A stretch of 42,230 nucleotides of DNA. It comes from Firmicutes bacterium UBA3914. Its GTDB lineage: Bacteria > Bacillota > Limnochordia > Darwinibacteriales > Darwinibacteriaceae. Shown piece by piece: positions 1 to 8,001 of the stretch. The stretch is taken from contig DGEY01000010.1 in NCBI GenBank assembly GCA_002391385.1, positions 1 to 42,230 of the forward strand. Reading direction: 5' to 3'. The stretch's first letter is position 1, and every line of letters begins with the position of its first letter. Made by a program: the position numbers and the translations under genes. Under the pieces are notes generated by a model. That model was not told the origin of the DNA. It ran no database searches and saw only the letters and a list, made by a program, of their open reading frames with translations.

Positions 1-19
1 AGATGTGTATAAGAGACAG
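1..19. other. Nextera transposon mosaic end (library artefact)
   Basis: The first 19 bases read AGATGTGTATAAGAGACAG, which is the Tn5 mosaic-end/Nextera adapter sequence. It sits exactly at the contig edge and is followed by AT-rich genomic sequence. It is not part of the genome, so the junction at base 20 should not be interpreted as biology. Confidence 0.95.
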
Positions 20-136
20 ATTCATCTCTTCGTGCTGCATTTCATTCTACAATGATCCATTAATATTTTACTTTTCATTAACCTTGCGTTATACTTGATC
101 TTGAGCAAACAACTACTAAAGATTGGAGTGTCGCCA

Positions 137-1522
137 GTGGATTCCTACAAGTATAAGTATCGACCGGAACCTTACCGCATCAAAATGGTAGAACCCATGC
201 GCATCCCCACCAGGGAGCAGCGGGAAGAAGCAATCAAGCGTGCTGGCTACAATACCTTCCTGCTCAATTCTGAAGATGTCTACATTGACCTGCTTACTGA
301 CAGCGGCACCAACGCCATGAGCGACAATCAGTGGGCAGGTCTCATGCTGGGTGATGAAGCCTACGCCGGCAGCAAGAACTTCAAACATCTGGAAGAAGCA
401 GTGCGGGACCTCTACGGGTTCAAATATGTGGTCCCCACCCACCAGGGGCGGGGCGCGGAGAACATCCTCTCCAAGATCATGATCAAGCCAGGCGACTATG
501 TGCCAGGTAACATGTACTTCACCACCACCCGGGCCCACCAGGAGCTGGCGGGCGCCACCTTCCGGGATGTGATCATCGATGAAGCCCACGATCCGGAAAA
601 CGAGCACCCCTTCAAGGGCAATGTGGATCTGGCCAAATTGCAGGCCCTCATCGACGAAGTGGGACCGGAGCGCATCCCCTACATCTCCCTGGCCGTCACC
701 GTGAACATGGCCGGGGGCCAGCCCGTTTCCATGGCCAACCTCAAGGCCGTATACGAGCTGGCGCAGAAGTACGGGATCAAGGTCATGTTCGATGCCACCC
801 GCTGCGTGGAAAACGCCTGTTTTATCAAGCACCGGGAGCCCGGCTATGAGAACAAGACCATCAGGGAGATCCTGCGGGAGATGTTCAGCTACGCCGACGG
901 CTGCACCATGAGCGGCAAGAAAGACGGCATCGTGAATATCGGGGGCTTTTTGGCCCTCAACGACCAGGAACTCTACCAGAAGGCCACCGCCCTGGTGGTG
1001 GTCTATGAAGGGATGCCCTCCTACGGCGGCATGTCCGGCCGGGACATGGAAGCCCTGGCTCGGGGTCTCTATGAAGCGGCTGATTACGACTTCGTGGCCC
1101 ACCGCCTGGACCAGGTGCGCTACTTAGGGGAGAAGCTTCTGGAAGCCGGCATTCCCATCGTCAAGCCCATCGGCGGCCACGCGGTCTTTTTGGATGCCCG
1201 CCGCTTCTATCCCCATATCCCCCAAGATGAGTTCCCCGCCCAGATGCTGGCGGCCCAGATCTACTTAGAATCGGGCGTGCGCACCATGGAACGGGGCATC
1301 ATCTCCGCGGGCCGGGATGCCCAGGGCAACCACTACTACCCCAAGCTGGAGCTGGTGCGCCTGACCATCCCCCGGCGGGTCTACACCTACGCCCACTTCG
1401 ACTATGTGGTGGATGCGGTGCAGGCCGCCTGGAACAACAGGCAAAACGTAAAGGGCCTGCGCTTTGTGTACGAACCCCCGGTTTTGCGCTTCTTCACCGC
1501 CCGCTTCGAGCCCATCCAGTAG
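137..1522 (+). CDS. tpl: Tyrosine phenol-lyase (beta-tyrosinase)
   Basis: PLP-dependent lyase of 461 aa that cleaves L-tyrosine to phenol, pyruvate and ammonia in the cytoplasm (EC 4.1.99.2). The product is very close in pattern to the Citrobacter enzyme (456 aa). The PLP lysine lies in MSGKKD (about K262), the PLP-binding Asp and Arg in FDATRC (about D219, R222), the FTTTR phosphate/substrate segment is present, and the tail LRFFTARF is typical. Tryptophanase is less likely, because the substrate-carboxylate Arg sits in GVRTMERG (about R382), the tyrosine-lyase form. A GTG start at 137 is chosen because GGAG at 125-128 precedes it by 8 bases and the length then fits the family; a TTG at 95 would add 14 unconserved residues. 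The gene stands alone and ends at a strong terminator. It would let the cell ferment tyrosine, or make it from phenol in reverse. Confidence 0.93.
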   Translation: MDSYKYKYRPEPYRIKMVEPMRIPTREQREEAIKRAGYNTFLLNSEDVYIDLLTDSGTNAMSDNQWAGLMLGDEAYAGSKNFKHLEEAVRDLYGFKYVVPTHQGRGAENILSKIMIKPGDYVPGNMYFTTTRAHQELAGATFRDVIIDEAHDPENEHPFKGNVDLAKLQALIDEVGPERIPYISLAVTVNMAGGQPVSMANLKAVYELAQKYGIKVMFDATRCVENACFIKHREPGYENKTIREILREMFSYADGCTMSGKKDGIVNIGGFLALNDQELYQKATALVVVYEGMPSYGGMSGRDMEALARGLYEAADYDFVAHRLDQVRYLGEKLLEAGIPIVKPIGGHAVFLDARRFYPHIPQDEFPAQMLAAQIYLESGVRTMERGIISAGRDAQGNHYYPKLELVRLTIPRRVYTYAHFDYVVDAVQAAWNNRQNVKGLRFVYEPPVLRFFTARFEPIQ

Positions 1523-1537
1523 CAAGGTATAGACTTA

Positions 1538-1560
1538 AACCCCGGCTAAGCCGGGGTTTT
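1538..1560 (+). terminator. Rho-independent terminator after tpl
   Basis: The arms AACCCCGGC (1538-1546) and GCCGGGGTT (1550-1558) form a 9-bp stem with a TAA loop, followed by TTTT. The hairpin lies between the convergent tpl and ccdA-like genes and could serve both. Confidence 0.9.
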
Positions 1561-1561
1561 G

Positions 1562-2269
1562 TCATATAAAGAGGTTAGCGTAAAACCGGAAGAGGTCAAA
1601 GAGCATGAGCAGCCCCACCGCGATGAGGAGCAAACCCGAGACGGCCTGAATGCGGGGCAAATTGCGCTTGATCACCCCAAGGGCGTTCTGGAGCTTACCC
1701 CAAAGCAGGGCGGTGAGGAGAAAGGGCACCCCCAGTCCCAGGGAAAAGGTGAAAAGCAGCGCCATCCCCTGGAACAAGGTGTTCAGGTTGGAGGCTAGGA
1801 TGAGCGCGGTGCCCAAAAACGCCCCTAGGCAGGGCGTCCAGCCCAGAGAGAAGGCCGCCCCAAAGAGCAGGCTGGACCAGAAGCGCAGATTGCTGGTGTC
1901 CGCCCGCAGGGTCCGGCCGCGGTTGAGCAGGCCGATCCTGATCACCCCCAGGTAATTGAGGCCGATCAGGATGATCACCAGGCCTCCCAGGCGCTGCAGC
2001 AGCAGGCGGTTACCCGCAATCAGCCGACCTAGGGCGGAGGCAGTTGCGCCCAGGGCCACAAACACTACGGTGAAGCCGGCGATAAAGCCCAGGGTGTTCA
2101 GGAAAAGGCGCACTCCGGCCCTTTCCCCCGCGGCTTCCTCGCCCCCAAGGTAGAGAAGGTAGATGGGGATCATGGGGAGAATGCACGGTGAGAGAAAGGC
2201 CAGCAAACCCTCGACAAAGATCAAGCCGAACAGCGACGGCGTTACTTGGGGCGCCAACTGCTGCAGCAT
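1562..2269 (-). CDS. ccdA: CcdA/DsbD-type thiol-disulfide membrane transporter
   Basis: Inner-membrane protein of 235 aa with about six hydrophobic segments. In this family a cysteine pair carries reducing equivalents across the membrane to extracytoplasmic thioredoxins, for cytochrome c maturation or disulfide reduction. Both conserved cysteine motifs are visible: LSPCILPMIP in the first helix and WTPCLGAFLG in the middle. The ATG overlaps the stop codon of the upstream thioredoxin-like gene by one base (TAATG), so the two are translationally coupled and probably work as a pair. No cytochrome c maturation genes are seen in the window, so general extracytoplasmic thiol reduction is as likely as a haem role. 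Confidence 0.88.
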   Translation of the reverse strand: MLQQLAPQVTPSLFGLIFVEGLLAFLSPCILPMIPIYLLYLGGEEAAGERAGVRLFLNTLGFIAGFTVVFVALGATASALGRLIAGNRLLLQRLGGLVIILIGLNYLGVIRIGLLNRGRTLRADTSNLRFWSSLLFGAAFSLGWTPCLGAFLGTALILASNLNTLFQGMALLFTFSLGLGVPFLLTALLWGKLQNALGVIKRNLPRIQAVSGLLLIAVGLLMLFDLFRFYANLFI

Positions 2270-2808
2270 TATTTGGCCCCCTCGATCATCTTGAGCACCA
2301 TGTCCTTGGTCACCATCCCGATGGCGTAGTCGCAGAGATACCCCTCGGCATCGATGACCACCGTGGTGGGCAGGCCAGGAATCTGGAAGATTCCATAGGC
2401 CACCAGGCCATAGTCCATGAGGTTGGGGATGGTGATGCCCTGTTCAGCCAGGTAGGCTGTGCCGCTTTCCACCGTCTCCCATTCCCCATCGATCTGGTCC
2501 AGAAGGAGAATCACCGCATCGCCCCGCTCCTGCAGCTCCTCATGGAGCGCCTGCAGTTCAGGCAGTTCCATCACGCAGTAGGGGCACCAGGTGGCCCAGA
2601 AGTTCAAAACCACAACCTTCCCCCTAAAGTCGCTGAGGCGGACAATTTCCCCCTCGGCGCTCTGCAGGGCGAAATCCGGCACGAGGATCTTTTCCTCTTC
2701 TTCTTGTACTTCCGGTACCTCCTGCGCCTCTTCCGCCCATAGCCCAGCGCCCAAGGCCAGGACAAGGAGGAAACTCACAAACAGCAGCTGCACAGCTCTC
2801 CTTTTCAT
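2269..2808 (-). CDS. Exported TlpA/ResA-like thioredoxin-fold protein
   Basis: Protein of 179 aa with an N-terminal signal or anchor (MKRRAVQLLF then a hydrophobic run to about residue 25), an acidic linker, and a thioredoxin fold. The active site is WCPYC (about residues 74-78) and the cis-proline motif is GLPTT (about residue 149). ResA/TlpA proteins reduce disulfides outside the membrane, taking electrons from CcdA, which is encoded immediately downstream in an overlapping reading frame. The WCPYC centre differs from the WCEPC of classical ResA, so the exact substrate cannot be assigned. GGAGG lies about 10 bases before the ATG. Confidence 0.88.
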   Translation of the reverse strand: MKRRAVQLLFVSFLLVLALGAGLWAEEAQEVPEVQEEEEKILVPDFALQSAEGEIVRLSDFRGKVVVLNFWATWCPYCVMELPELQALHEELQERGDAVILLLDQIDGEWETVESGTAYLAEQGITIPNLMDYGLVAYGIFQIPGLPTTVVIDAEGYLCDYAIGMVTKDMVLKMIEGAK

Positions 2809-2894
2809 CTAGAATCAGACCTCCGTGCACAGTATTCACGCGCCTAGGGGGCCAAGCGGTATTTCACCACCTAGGGCGTGGTTTTGCTGAGTAA

Positions 2895-2923
2895 AATATA
2901 CCACAGGAGGGTATGGCGAACAA
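2895..2923 (-). promoter_or_regulatory. Candidate sigma-A promoter for the tlpA-ccdA pair
   Basis: On the minus strand TTGTTC (2918-2923) and TATATT (2895-2900) are separated by 17 bases and lie about 90 bases before the thioredoxin-like start codon. The -10 is good and the -35 is weak. Confidence 0.45.
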
Positions 2924-2962
2924 GGAAAAAGATTGTGCCCACAAATGCAGGCCCCCCTTCCC

Positions 2963-2991
2963 TTGACAAAGCCCCGCCCTTTGAGGAAGAT
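2963..2991 (+). promoter_or_regulatory. Possible promoter for cls
   Basis: A perfect TTGACA (2963-2968) is followed after 17 bases by GAAGAT, a poor -10. It lies 45-73 bases before the chosen cls start. It is the only -35-like element found in the gap. Confidence 0.3.
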
Positions 2992-3035
2992 CAAGGTATG
3001 TCGGCACAATGCAGCCCCGAGGTGTGAAGCTGGCC

Positions 3036-4568
3036 ATGAAAAAATACCTGAAAATCGCAACCCACCGGGCCACCATTGCAGGAGCAGCCATTTTTGCCCA
3101 GCTGGGCGCCTTGATCCTCATGATCGTGCGCTTCAGCGGGTACCTTCCCCTCTTCTACGCCTTCTGCACCGGACTCAGCGCCGTGGTGGTGATCCTGATC
3201 GCCACGGGCCGGTCCAAATCGGCCTACAAGATCTCCTGGATCATCTTGATCCTGCTCTTTCCCATTTTCGGCGGCCTCTTTTATCTGATGTTGGGCCGGA
3301 CCAGGCTCAGCGCCGGGATGCGGCGGAAGATGGAACGGACCCGGCTGATCGGGGAAAAATCCCTGGAAACCAGCCAACCGATCCTCTCCGAGCTGGAGGG
3401 CAGGGACCCCCGGGCCGCGGGCCAGGCCCGCTACATCCAAAACCATGCCGCCTATCCCCTCTACCGGCACCAGTACTCCAAGTTCTATCCCGTGGGGGAT
3501 CTGGCCTTCCCGGACATTTTGGCGGAGCTGGAAAAGGCGGAAAGGTTCATCTTCTTGGAGTTCTTCATCATCGAAGAGGGCCTCATGTGGAACAGCATCC
3601 TGGAAATCCTGCGGCGCAAGGCCCAGGAAGGGGTGGATGTGCGCCTGATCTACGATGATCTGGGCTGCATGTTCCGGCTGCCCAAGGATTACCCCGCCAG
3701 ACTGGAAGCCCAAGGGATCAAAACAGAGCGCTTTCATCCTTTGACGCCGCTGCTCACCGCCAAGCTCAACTACCGGGATCACCGCAAGTTCATCATCATC
3801 GACGGGCACACCGGCCTAACCGGCGGCATCAACCTCGCGGATGAGTACATCAACGTGATCGAAAGGTTCGGCCACTGGAAGGATTTTGCCTTCCTCTTCA
3901 AAGGTGAAGCAGTGTGGTCCCTGACCGTGATGTTCCTGGCCATGTGGGAATACCTCCGGGGGGAGCAGGAAAGCCTGGAGGACTTCCGCCCGCCGCAGCT
4001 TTCTGATCTGCCGCCAGATCAGGGCTTTATCCAGCCCTTTGCCGACAACCCCCTGGATGATGAGACGGTGAGCGAAACGGTGTACTTCAACTTGATCAAC
4101 CGGGCGGAAGAGTACCTCTACATCTACACGCCGTACCTGGTCCTGGACAGCGAAATGGTGGCCGCGATCTGCGCCGCGGCCAAAACCGGGGTAGATGTGC
4201 GCCTGATGACGCCCGGCATTCCGGACAAGCCCCTGGTTTTTGCCGTCACCCGCTCCTACTACCAGCCCCTGTTGGAAAGCGGTGTAAGGATCTTCGAGTA
4301 TACTCCAGGGTTCATGCACGGCAAGGCCATGGTGGCCGATGACCAGGTGGCGGTGGTGGGCACCGTGAACCTGGATTACCGCAGTTTGTACATGGCCTTT
4401 GAAAACGCGGTGTGGCTCTACCATACCGAGAGCGTGCTCCAGATCCGGGATGACTTCCTGGAAACGCTCAAGGTCTGCCGGGAGGTGCAGCTGGACCACT
4501 ACCGGCAGATCCCGCCCCTGCAGCGGGCTAAGTGGGCCCTTTTGCGGCTCTTGGCCCCGCTTTTATAA
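3036..4568 (+). CDS. cls: Cardiolipin synthase (phospholipase D family)
   Basis: Membrane enzyme of 510 aa that condenses two phosphatidylglycerols into cardiolipin and glycerol. Two N-terminal membrane helices (about residues 7-65) are followed by two phospholipase D catalytic motifs: HRKFIIID in the first half and HGKAMVAD in the second. Both have the His, Lys and Asp of the HKD signature, so the enzyme should be active. The length is typical. The start at ATG 3036 gives MKKYLK directly before the first helix; an ATG at 3009 would add nine residues, and GAGG at 3019-3022 favours the later start. The downstream c-di-GMP gene follows after 74 bases with its own regulatory sequence. Confidence 0.93.
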   Translation: MKKYLKIATHRATIAGAAIFAQLGALILMIVRFSGYLPLFYAFCTGLSAVVVILIATGRSKSAYKISWIILILLFPIFGGLFYLMLGRTRLSAGMRRKMERTRLIGEKSLETSQPILSELEGRDPRAAGQARYIQNHAAYPLYRHQYSKFYPVGDLAFPDILAELEKAERFIFLEFFIIEEGLMWNSILEILRRKAQEGVDVRLIYDDLGCMFRLPKDYPARLEAQGIKTERFHPLTPLLTAKLNYRDHRKFIIIDGHTGLTGGINLADEYINVIERFGHWKDFAFLFKGEAVWSLTVMFLAMWEYLRGEQESLEDFRPPQLSDLPPDQGFIQPFADNPLDDETVSETVYFNLINRAEEYLYIYTPYLVLDSEMVAAICAAAKTGVDVRLMTPGIPDKPLVFAVTRSYYQPLLESGVRIFEYTPGFMHGKAMVADDQVAVVGTVNLDYRSLYMAFENAVWLYHTESVLQIRDDFLETLKVCREVQLDHYRQIPPLQRAKWALLRLLAPLL

Positions 4569-4580
4569 CCAACTTGAAAA

Positions 4581-4604
4581 GGATTTCCTCGATTAATGTC
4601 GAAT
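4581..4604 (+). promoter_or_regulatory. Putative Spo0A box upstream of the EAL gene
   Basis: TGTCGAAT at 4597-4604 matches the Spo0A core (TGTCGAA) exactly. An AGGATTT element lies about 11 bases upstream. The site is 38 bases before the phosphodiesterase start in a short intergenic gap, a position suited to control by the sporulation regulator. A single seven-base core can occur by chance. Confidence 0.45.
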
Positions 4605-4642
4605 AGCCACGGTATATTTCCCGCCCGCTGGGGGTATTGGCC

Positions 4643-6991
4643 ATGTCTAGATGGAAGTTTGGCAGAATTCGTGATCGCGTTCTGGCCCTGTTTCTGCTTG
4701 TGGTGTTGACCCTCATGGGGATAGTGATGCTGATTACCGGCGTGCTCACCCGTTCTTTGGTGCACCAGCTGGTGGTGGAAAATGCCCGGGCGCTGGCCCA
4801 CCACCAGAGCCACATCCTCGCCCTTTGGCAGCGCGAGCGCATGGCCGATCTCCAGCAGCTGGCCAATAACGACTTGCTGGAGACCATGGACTGGGAGCAG
4901 ATCGAACCGTACCTGCTCCGGCAGATCGAAGAAGCCTTCCCCTATTACCTGATCTTCTTCGTGGCCGATCCGGAGGGTAACTACAACACCACCCTCACCC
5001 GGGATGCCGGTAATATCGCGGATCGGGAGTATTTCGGCCAGGTCATGGAGGGACAGACCGTGATCACGGGGCCGCTGCTCTCCCGCTCCACCGACCAGCG
5101 GGTGATTATCGTGGCCACCCCCATCTGGAACCAGGATCGCACGGCGGTGCAGGGCGTTTTGGGGCTTTCCATGGACCTGGAGGAACTCCTCAGGGTTTCC
5201 CGGGACCTGATGGTCTCGGCGCAGCAGGACTCCCTTTATCTGGTGGATGAACACGGCTATTTCATCATCCATCCGGATCCTGACATGATCATGAACAGCC
5301 GCATCCAGGACATCTTCCCCGGGTGGGACCAGCTCCCCAGGGAAGCGGGCTCCTTTTCCGGCACGGAAAACGGCGTGGGCTACCACGCCTATTACCAAAA
5401 ACTCCCCGGCTCCAGCGGCTGGACTGTGGCGGTGAAGGTCCCCACCTCGTATTTCACCGCCCCTGTGCACCGCCTGATCTGGCATTTGTCCGGGGTGGCG
5501 GTGGGCAGTCTCGTCCTGGTTCTCTGGCTGGGTTCCTGGTTTGCCTCCACCATCTCCCGGCCCATTGTGGAACTGAACCAGATCTTCCGCCGGGGGGCCG
5601 AAGGCGATCTCACGGTGCGGGCGGCGGTGACCACCAGGGATGAAATCGGTGAGACGGGCCAGTCCTTCAACCGCATGATGGAAACCATCGGTACCATGAC
5701 CTTCTACGATCCCTTAACGGGGCTGCCCAACCGGCACCAGTTCATGAACAGCCTGGAAAGCGCCTTGGAAAGCGGCGGAACCGTGATTTTAGCCCTGGTG
5801 TCCATCAGGGATTTGGCGGAGATCAAAACGTTTCTGGACAGGGCCATCTTCGACCGCCTCCTCATCCACCTGGCCCACACCCTGCGGGAGGTCACCGCGG
5901 GGAATCTGGTCATCGGCCGCCTTTCCGAGGGCGAGTTCGGTTTGATCATTCCGGCCGGATCCAACGGGGTGCTGCAGATCATCGACCGGCTGGATCAGCT
6001 CCTGGCCCACCCTTTGACCTATGAGGAAGGCGATCTCTCCGTGCGGCTCTGCGGCGGGATCAGCATCAGCGTGGAGCAGGATGTGGGGGCTGACCTTTTC
6101 TACCAGCAGGCCCAGGCCGCGCTCTACGAAGCTGAGCACGGCGATGCCGAGGCCCTGAAGCTTTATAACCCCAGCGTCCACCATGCCCTGGTGGAGCGCA
6201 TGCGCTTTCAAACCGAGATCCGCACCGGCCTGGAGCAGGGCCAGTTCACCGTCTACTACCAGCCGGTGGTGGATCTGGCCACCCAGACCATCGCCGGTAA
6301 GGAAGCGTTGATCCGCTGGAACCACCCCACCAGGGGCCTGCTCCTGCCGGGGCAGTTCCTCCCCGCGGCTGAGCAGGGGGGCCTGGTGGAGCAGATCGGA
6401 GAGTTCATGCTGGAGCAGGTGTGCGCCCAGCACGAAGAGTGGCTGAAGGCGGGCTGTGACCCGGGCTGGGTGTCGGTGAATATTTCCGCCCATCACTTCC
6501 GTTCACCCCATTTCGCCGCCCAGCTGCGGTCCATCCTCAGCCGCTATGACCTGCCCAAGGGCATGCTGCACATTGAGATCACCGAAGAGGCGATGCTGCG
6601 GCCCACACCAGATGTCCTGGAGAACTTCCAGGCCTTGAAAGCCATGGGCATCCACATCGCCATCGACGATTTCGGCACCGCCTATTCCTCCCTGCAGTAC
6701 CTGGCCCGCTTCCCCATGCAGGCCCTGAAGATCGATAAGGGGTTCATCGACCATGTGGACACCAGTTCCCGCATGGCCGGTCTGGTCCGCTCCATTATCG
6801 GTATGGGCCGCAATCTCAGCATGGAAGTTGTGGCGGAAGGGGTGGAACGCCCCAACCAGCTGCAGCTTTTGCGGCACATGGGCTGCCTCAAGGCCCAAGG
6901 GTACCTGTTCAGCCGCCCTGTGCCCTGGCAGGACTACCTGGAAGTGCAGCGGGGTTTGGTGGGGCGCCTGGGATCGCTTCTGACCAGCTAG
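4643..6991 (+). CDS. Cache-HAMP-GGDEF(degenerate)-EAL c-di-GMP phosphodiesterase
   Basis: Membrane sensor protein of 782 aa. The order is: a helix at about 10-35, an extracellular double-Cache-like sensor (about 40-275, with DREYFGQVM), a second helix (about 285-305), HAMP (to about 355), GGDEF (about 360-490) and EAL (about 525-775). The GGDEF signature reads SEGEF and the metal-binding Asp region is altered, so cyclase activity is unlikely. EAL residues are intact: EALIRW, the Asn of SVNIS, EITEE, IDDFG, the Lys of LKIDKGF, AEGVE and the Gln of QGYLF. This predicts hydrolysis of c-di-GMP in response to an external ligand. ATG 4643 has GGGGG 8 bases upstream. A Spo0A-box-like site precedes the gene. 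Confidence 0.92.
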   Translation: MSRWKFGRIRDRVLALFLLVVLTLMGIVMLITGVLTRSLVHQLVVENARALAHHQSHILALWQRERMADLQQLANNDLLETMDWEQIEPYLLRQIEEAFPYYLIFFVADPEGNYNTTLTRDAGNIADREYFGQVMEGQTVITGPLLSRSTDQRVIIVATPIWNQDRTAVQGVLGLSMDLEELLRVSRDLMVSAQQDSLYLVDEHGYFIIHPDPDMIMNSRIQDIFPGWDQLPREAGSFSGTENGVGYHAYYQKLPGSSGWTVAVKVPTSYFTAPVHRLIWHLSGVAVGSLVLVLWLGSWFASTISRPIVELNQIFRRGAEGDLTVRAAVTTRDEIGETGQSFNRMMETIGTMTFYDPLTGLPNRHQFMNSLESALESGGTVILALVSIRDLAEIKTFLDRAIFDRLLIHLAHTLREVTAGNLVIGRLSEGEFGLIIPAGSNGVLQIIDRLDQLLAHPLTYEEGDLSVRLCGGISISVEQDVGADLFYQQAQAALYEAEHGDAEALKLYNPSVHHALVERMRFQTEIRTGLEQGQFTVYYQPVVDLATQTIAGKEALIRWNHPTRGLLLPGQFLPAAEQGGLVEQIGEFMLEQVCAQHEEWLKAGCDPGWVSVNISAHHFRSPHFAAQLRSILSRYDLPKGMLHIEITEEAMLRPTPDVLENFQALKAMGIHIAIDDFGTAYSSLQYLARFPMQALKIDKGFIDHVDTSSRMAGLVRSIIGMGRNLSMEVVAEGVERPNQLQLLRHMGCLKAQGYLFSRPVPWQDYLEVQRGLVGRLGSLLTS

Positions 6992-7033
6992 GCTGCAAGG
7001 CGCAAGAGTTCACGTTGAAATGGAGATGCGAAG

Positions 7034-7948
7034 ATGACAAGATGTGCTTTAGGAATAGATATCGGCGCGACCAACACCAGGATCGCCGTGGTGGATGACC
7101 AGGGGAACATCCTGGAGAGCCAACACCTCCCCTCCAACATGGCCGCGGGGGCCCCCTTTTTTGAAGAGGTGGGCCGCAGGGCCGCGGCCCTAGCCCGCCG
7201 CCATAAAGCAGTGGCGATGGGTGCCGGCACCGCGGGGCAGATCCACCGGGCCACGGGGAAGTACCTTCCCGGCCTGTACCCCCAGGCCCCGTGGGTTGGT
7301 GTGCCCCTGCGGGACATTCTAGCCCAAACGGCGGAGCTTCCCGCCTTTGTGGACAATGACTGCAAAATCCATGCCTACGCCGAGCTGAAGGTGGGCGCTG
7401 GCCGGGGCCGCCGGGATTTCATCTCCCTCACCTTGGGCACGGGCCTGGGGGGCGGCATCATCGCCGGCGGCCGGCTCGTGCACGGGGCCAAGGGCATCGC
7501 CGGCCACATGGGCCACATCAGCATCGATCCCCAGGGTCCACCCTGCCCCTGCGGCAACCGGGGCTGTTTGGAGCTCTACGCCTCCGGCACCGCGGTGGCC
7601 AGGCTGGCAAGCCGCGCCTACGGCCGGGAGCTCACCTCACCGGAGGTGTTCCAGCGGGCCCGAGACGGCGAGGAGAAGGCCCTGGCGGTACTGGAAGAAA
7701 TGGCCACGGCCCTGGGCAGAGGCCTGGGGGCCATGGCCAACATGTTCAACCCGGAGCTTTTTGTACTGGGCGGGAGCATCATGCAGTGGTATCCCCTGCT
7801 GGAAGCAGCTGCCCGCCGCGGTTTTCGCGCCAGCGCCATGACAGAGTTGCAGGATACCCCCATAGTCATCTCGCCCCTGGCTGGAGAGGGCGGGGTGATC
7901 GGTGCCGCCCTGTACGCCTTGGACCAGCTGGCAGGGGGAAATGTCTAG
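7034..7948 (+). CDS. ROK-family sugar kinase (glucokinase-like)
   Basis: Cytoplasmic kinase of 304 aa that probably phosphorylates glucose or a related hexose with ATP. It has the ROK features: the phosphate-binding motif DIGATNTR at the N terminus, the catalytic Asp in VDNDCKIHAYAE, the TLGTGLGGG loop, the GHMGHISID segment and the zinc-binding CPCGNRGCLE. No DNA-binding domain is present, so it is a kinase rather than an NagC-type repressor. N-acetylmannosamine or fructose could also be substrates. The cellobiose phosphorylase elsewhere in the window releases free glucose, which makes glucose a reasonable guess. TGGAG lies 8 bases before the ATG. Confidence 0.9.
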   Translation: MTRCALGIDIGATNTRIAVVDDQGNILESQHLPSNMAAGAPFFEEVGRRAAALARRHKAVAMGAGTAGQIHRATGKYLPGLYPQAPWVGVPLRDILAQTAELPAFVDNDCKIHAYAELKVGAGRGRRDFISLTLGTGLGGGIIAGGRLVHGAKGIAGHMGHISIDPQGPPCPCGNRGCLELYASGTAVARLASRAYGRELTSPEVFQRARDGEEKALAVLEEMATALGRGLGAMANMFNPELFVLGGSIMQWYPLLEAAARRGFRASAMTELQDTPIVISPLAGEGGVIGAALYALDQLAGGNV

Positions 7949-7962
7949 TTCTGCACACCAAA

Positions 7963-7996
7963 AAGGGGCCTGCCCGCGGGTAGGCCCCTTCCTTTC
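7963..7996. terminator. Bidirectional terminator between ROK kinase and pepA
   Basis: The arms AAGGGGCCT (7963-7971) and AGGCCCCTT (7982-7990) flank a loop that itself contains CCCGCGGG. T-rich sequence follows and A-rich sequence precedes, so it can terminate both convergent genes. Confidence 0.85.
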
Positions 7997-8001
7997 TCTA
8001 A

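Noticed and set aside
116..1102. Long open frame antisense to tpl
   Set aside because: GC-rich coding DNA gives long antisense frames; the translation has no recognisable domain and tpl on the other strand is certain. The same applies to the long frames opposite cls, the EAL gene, pepA, cbp and the permease.
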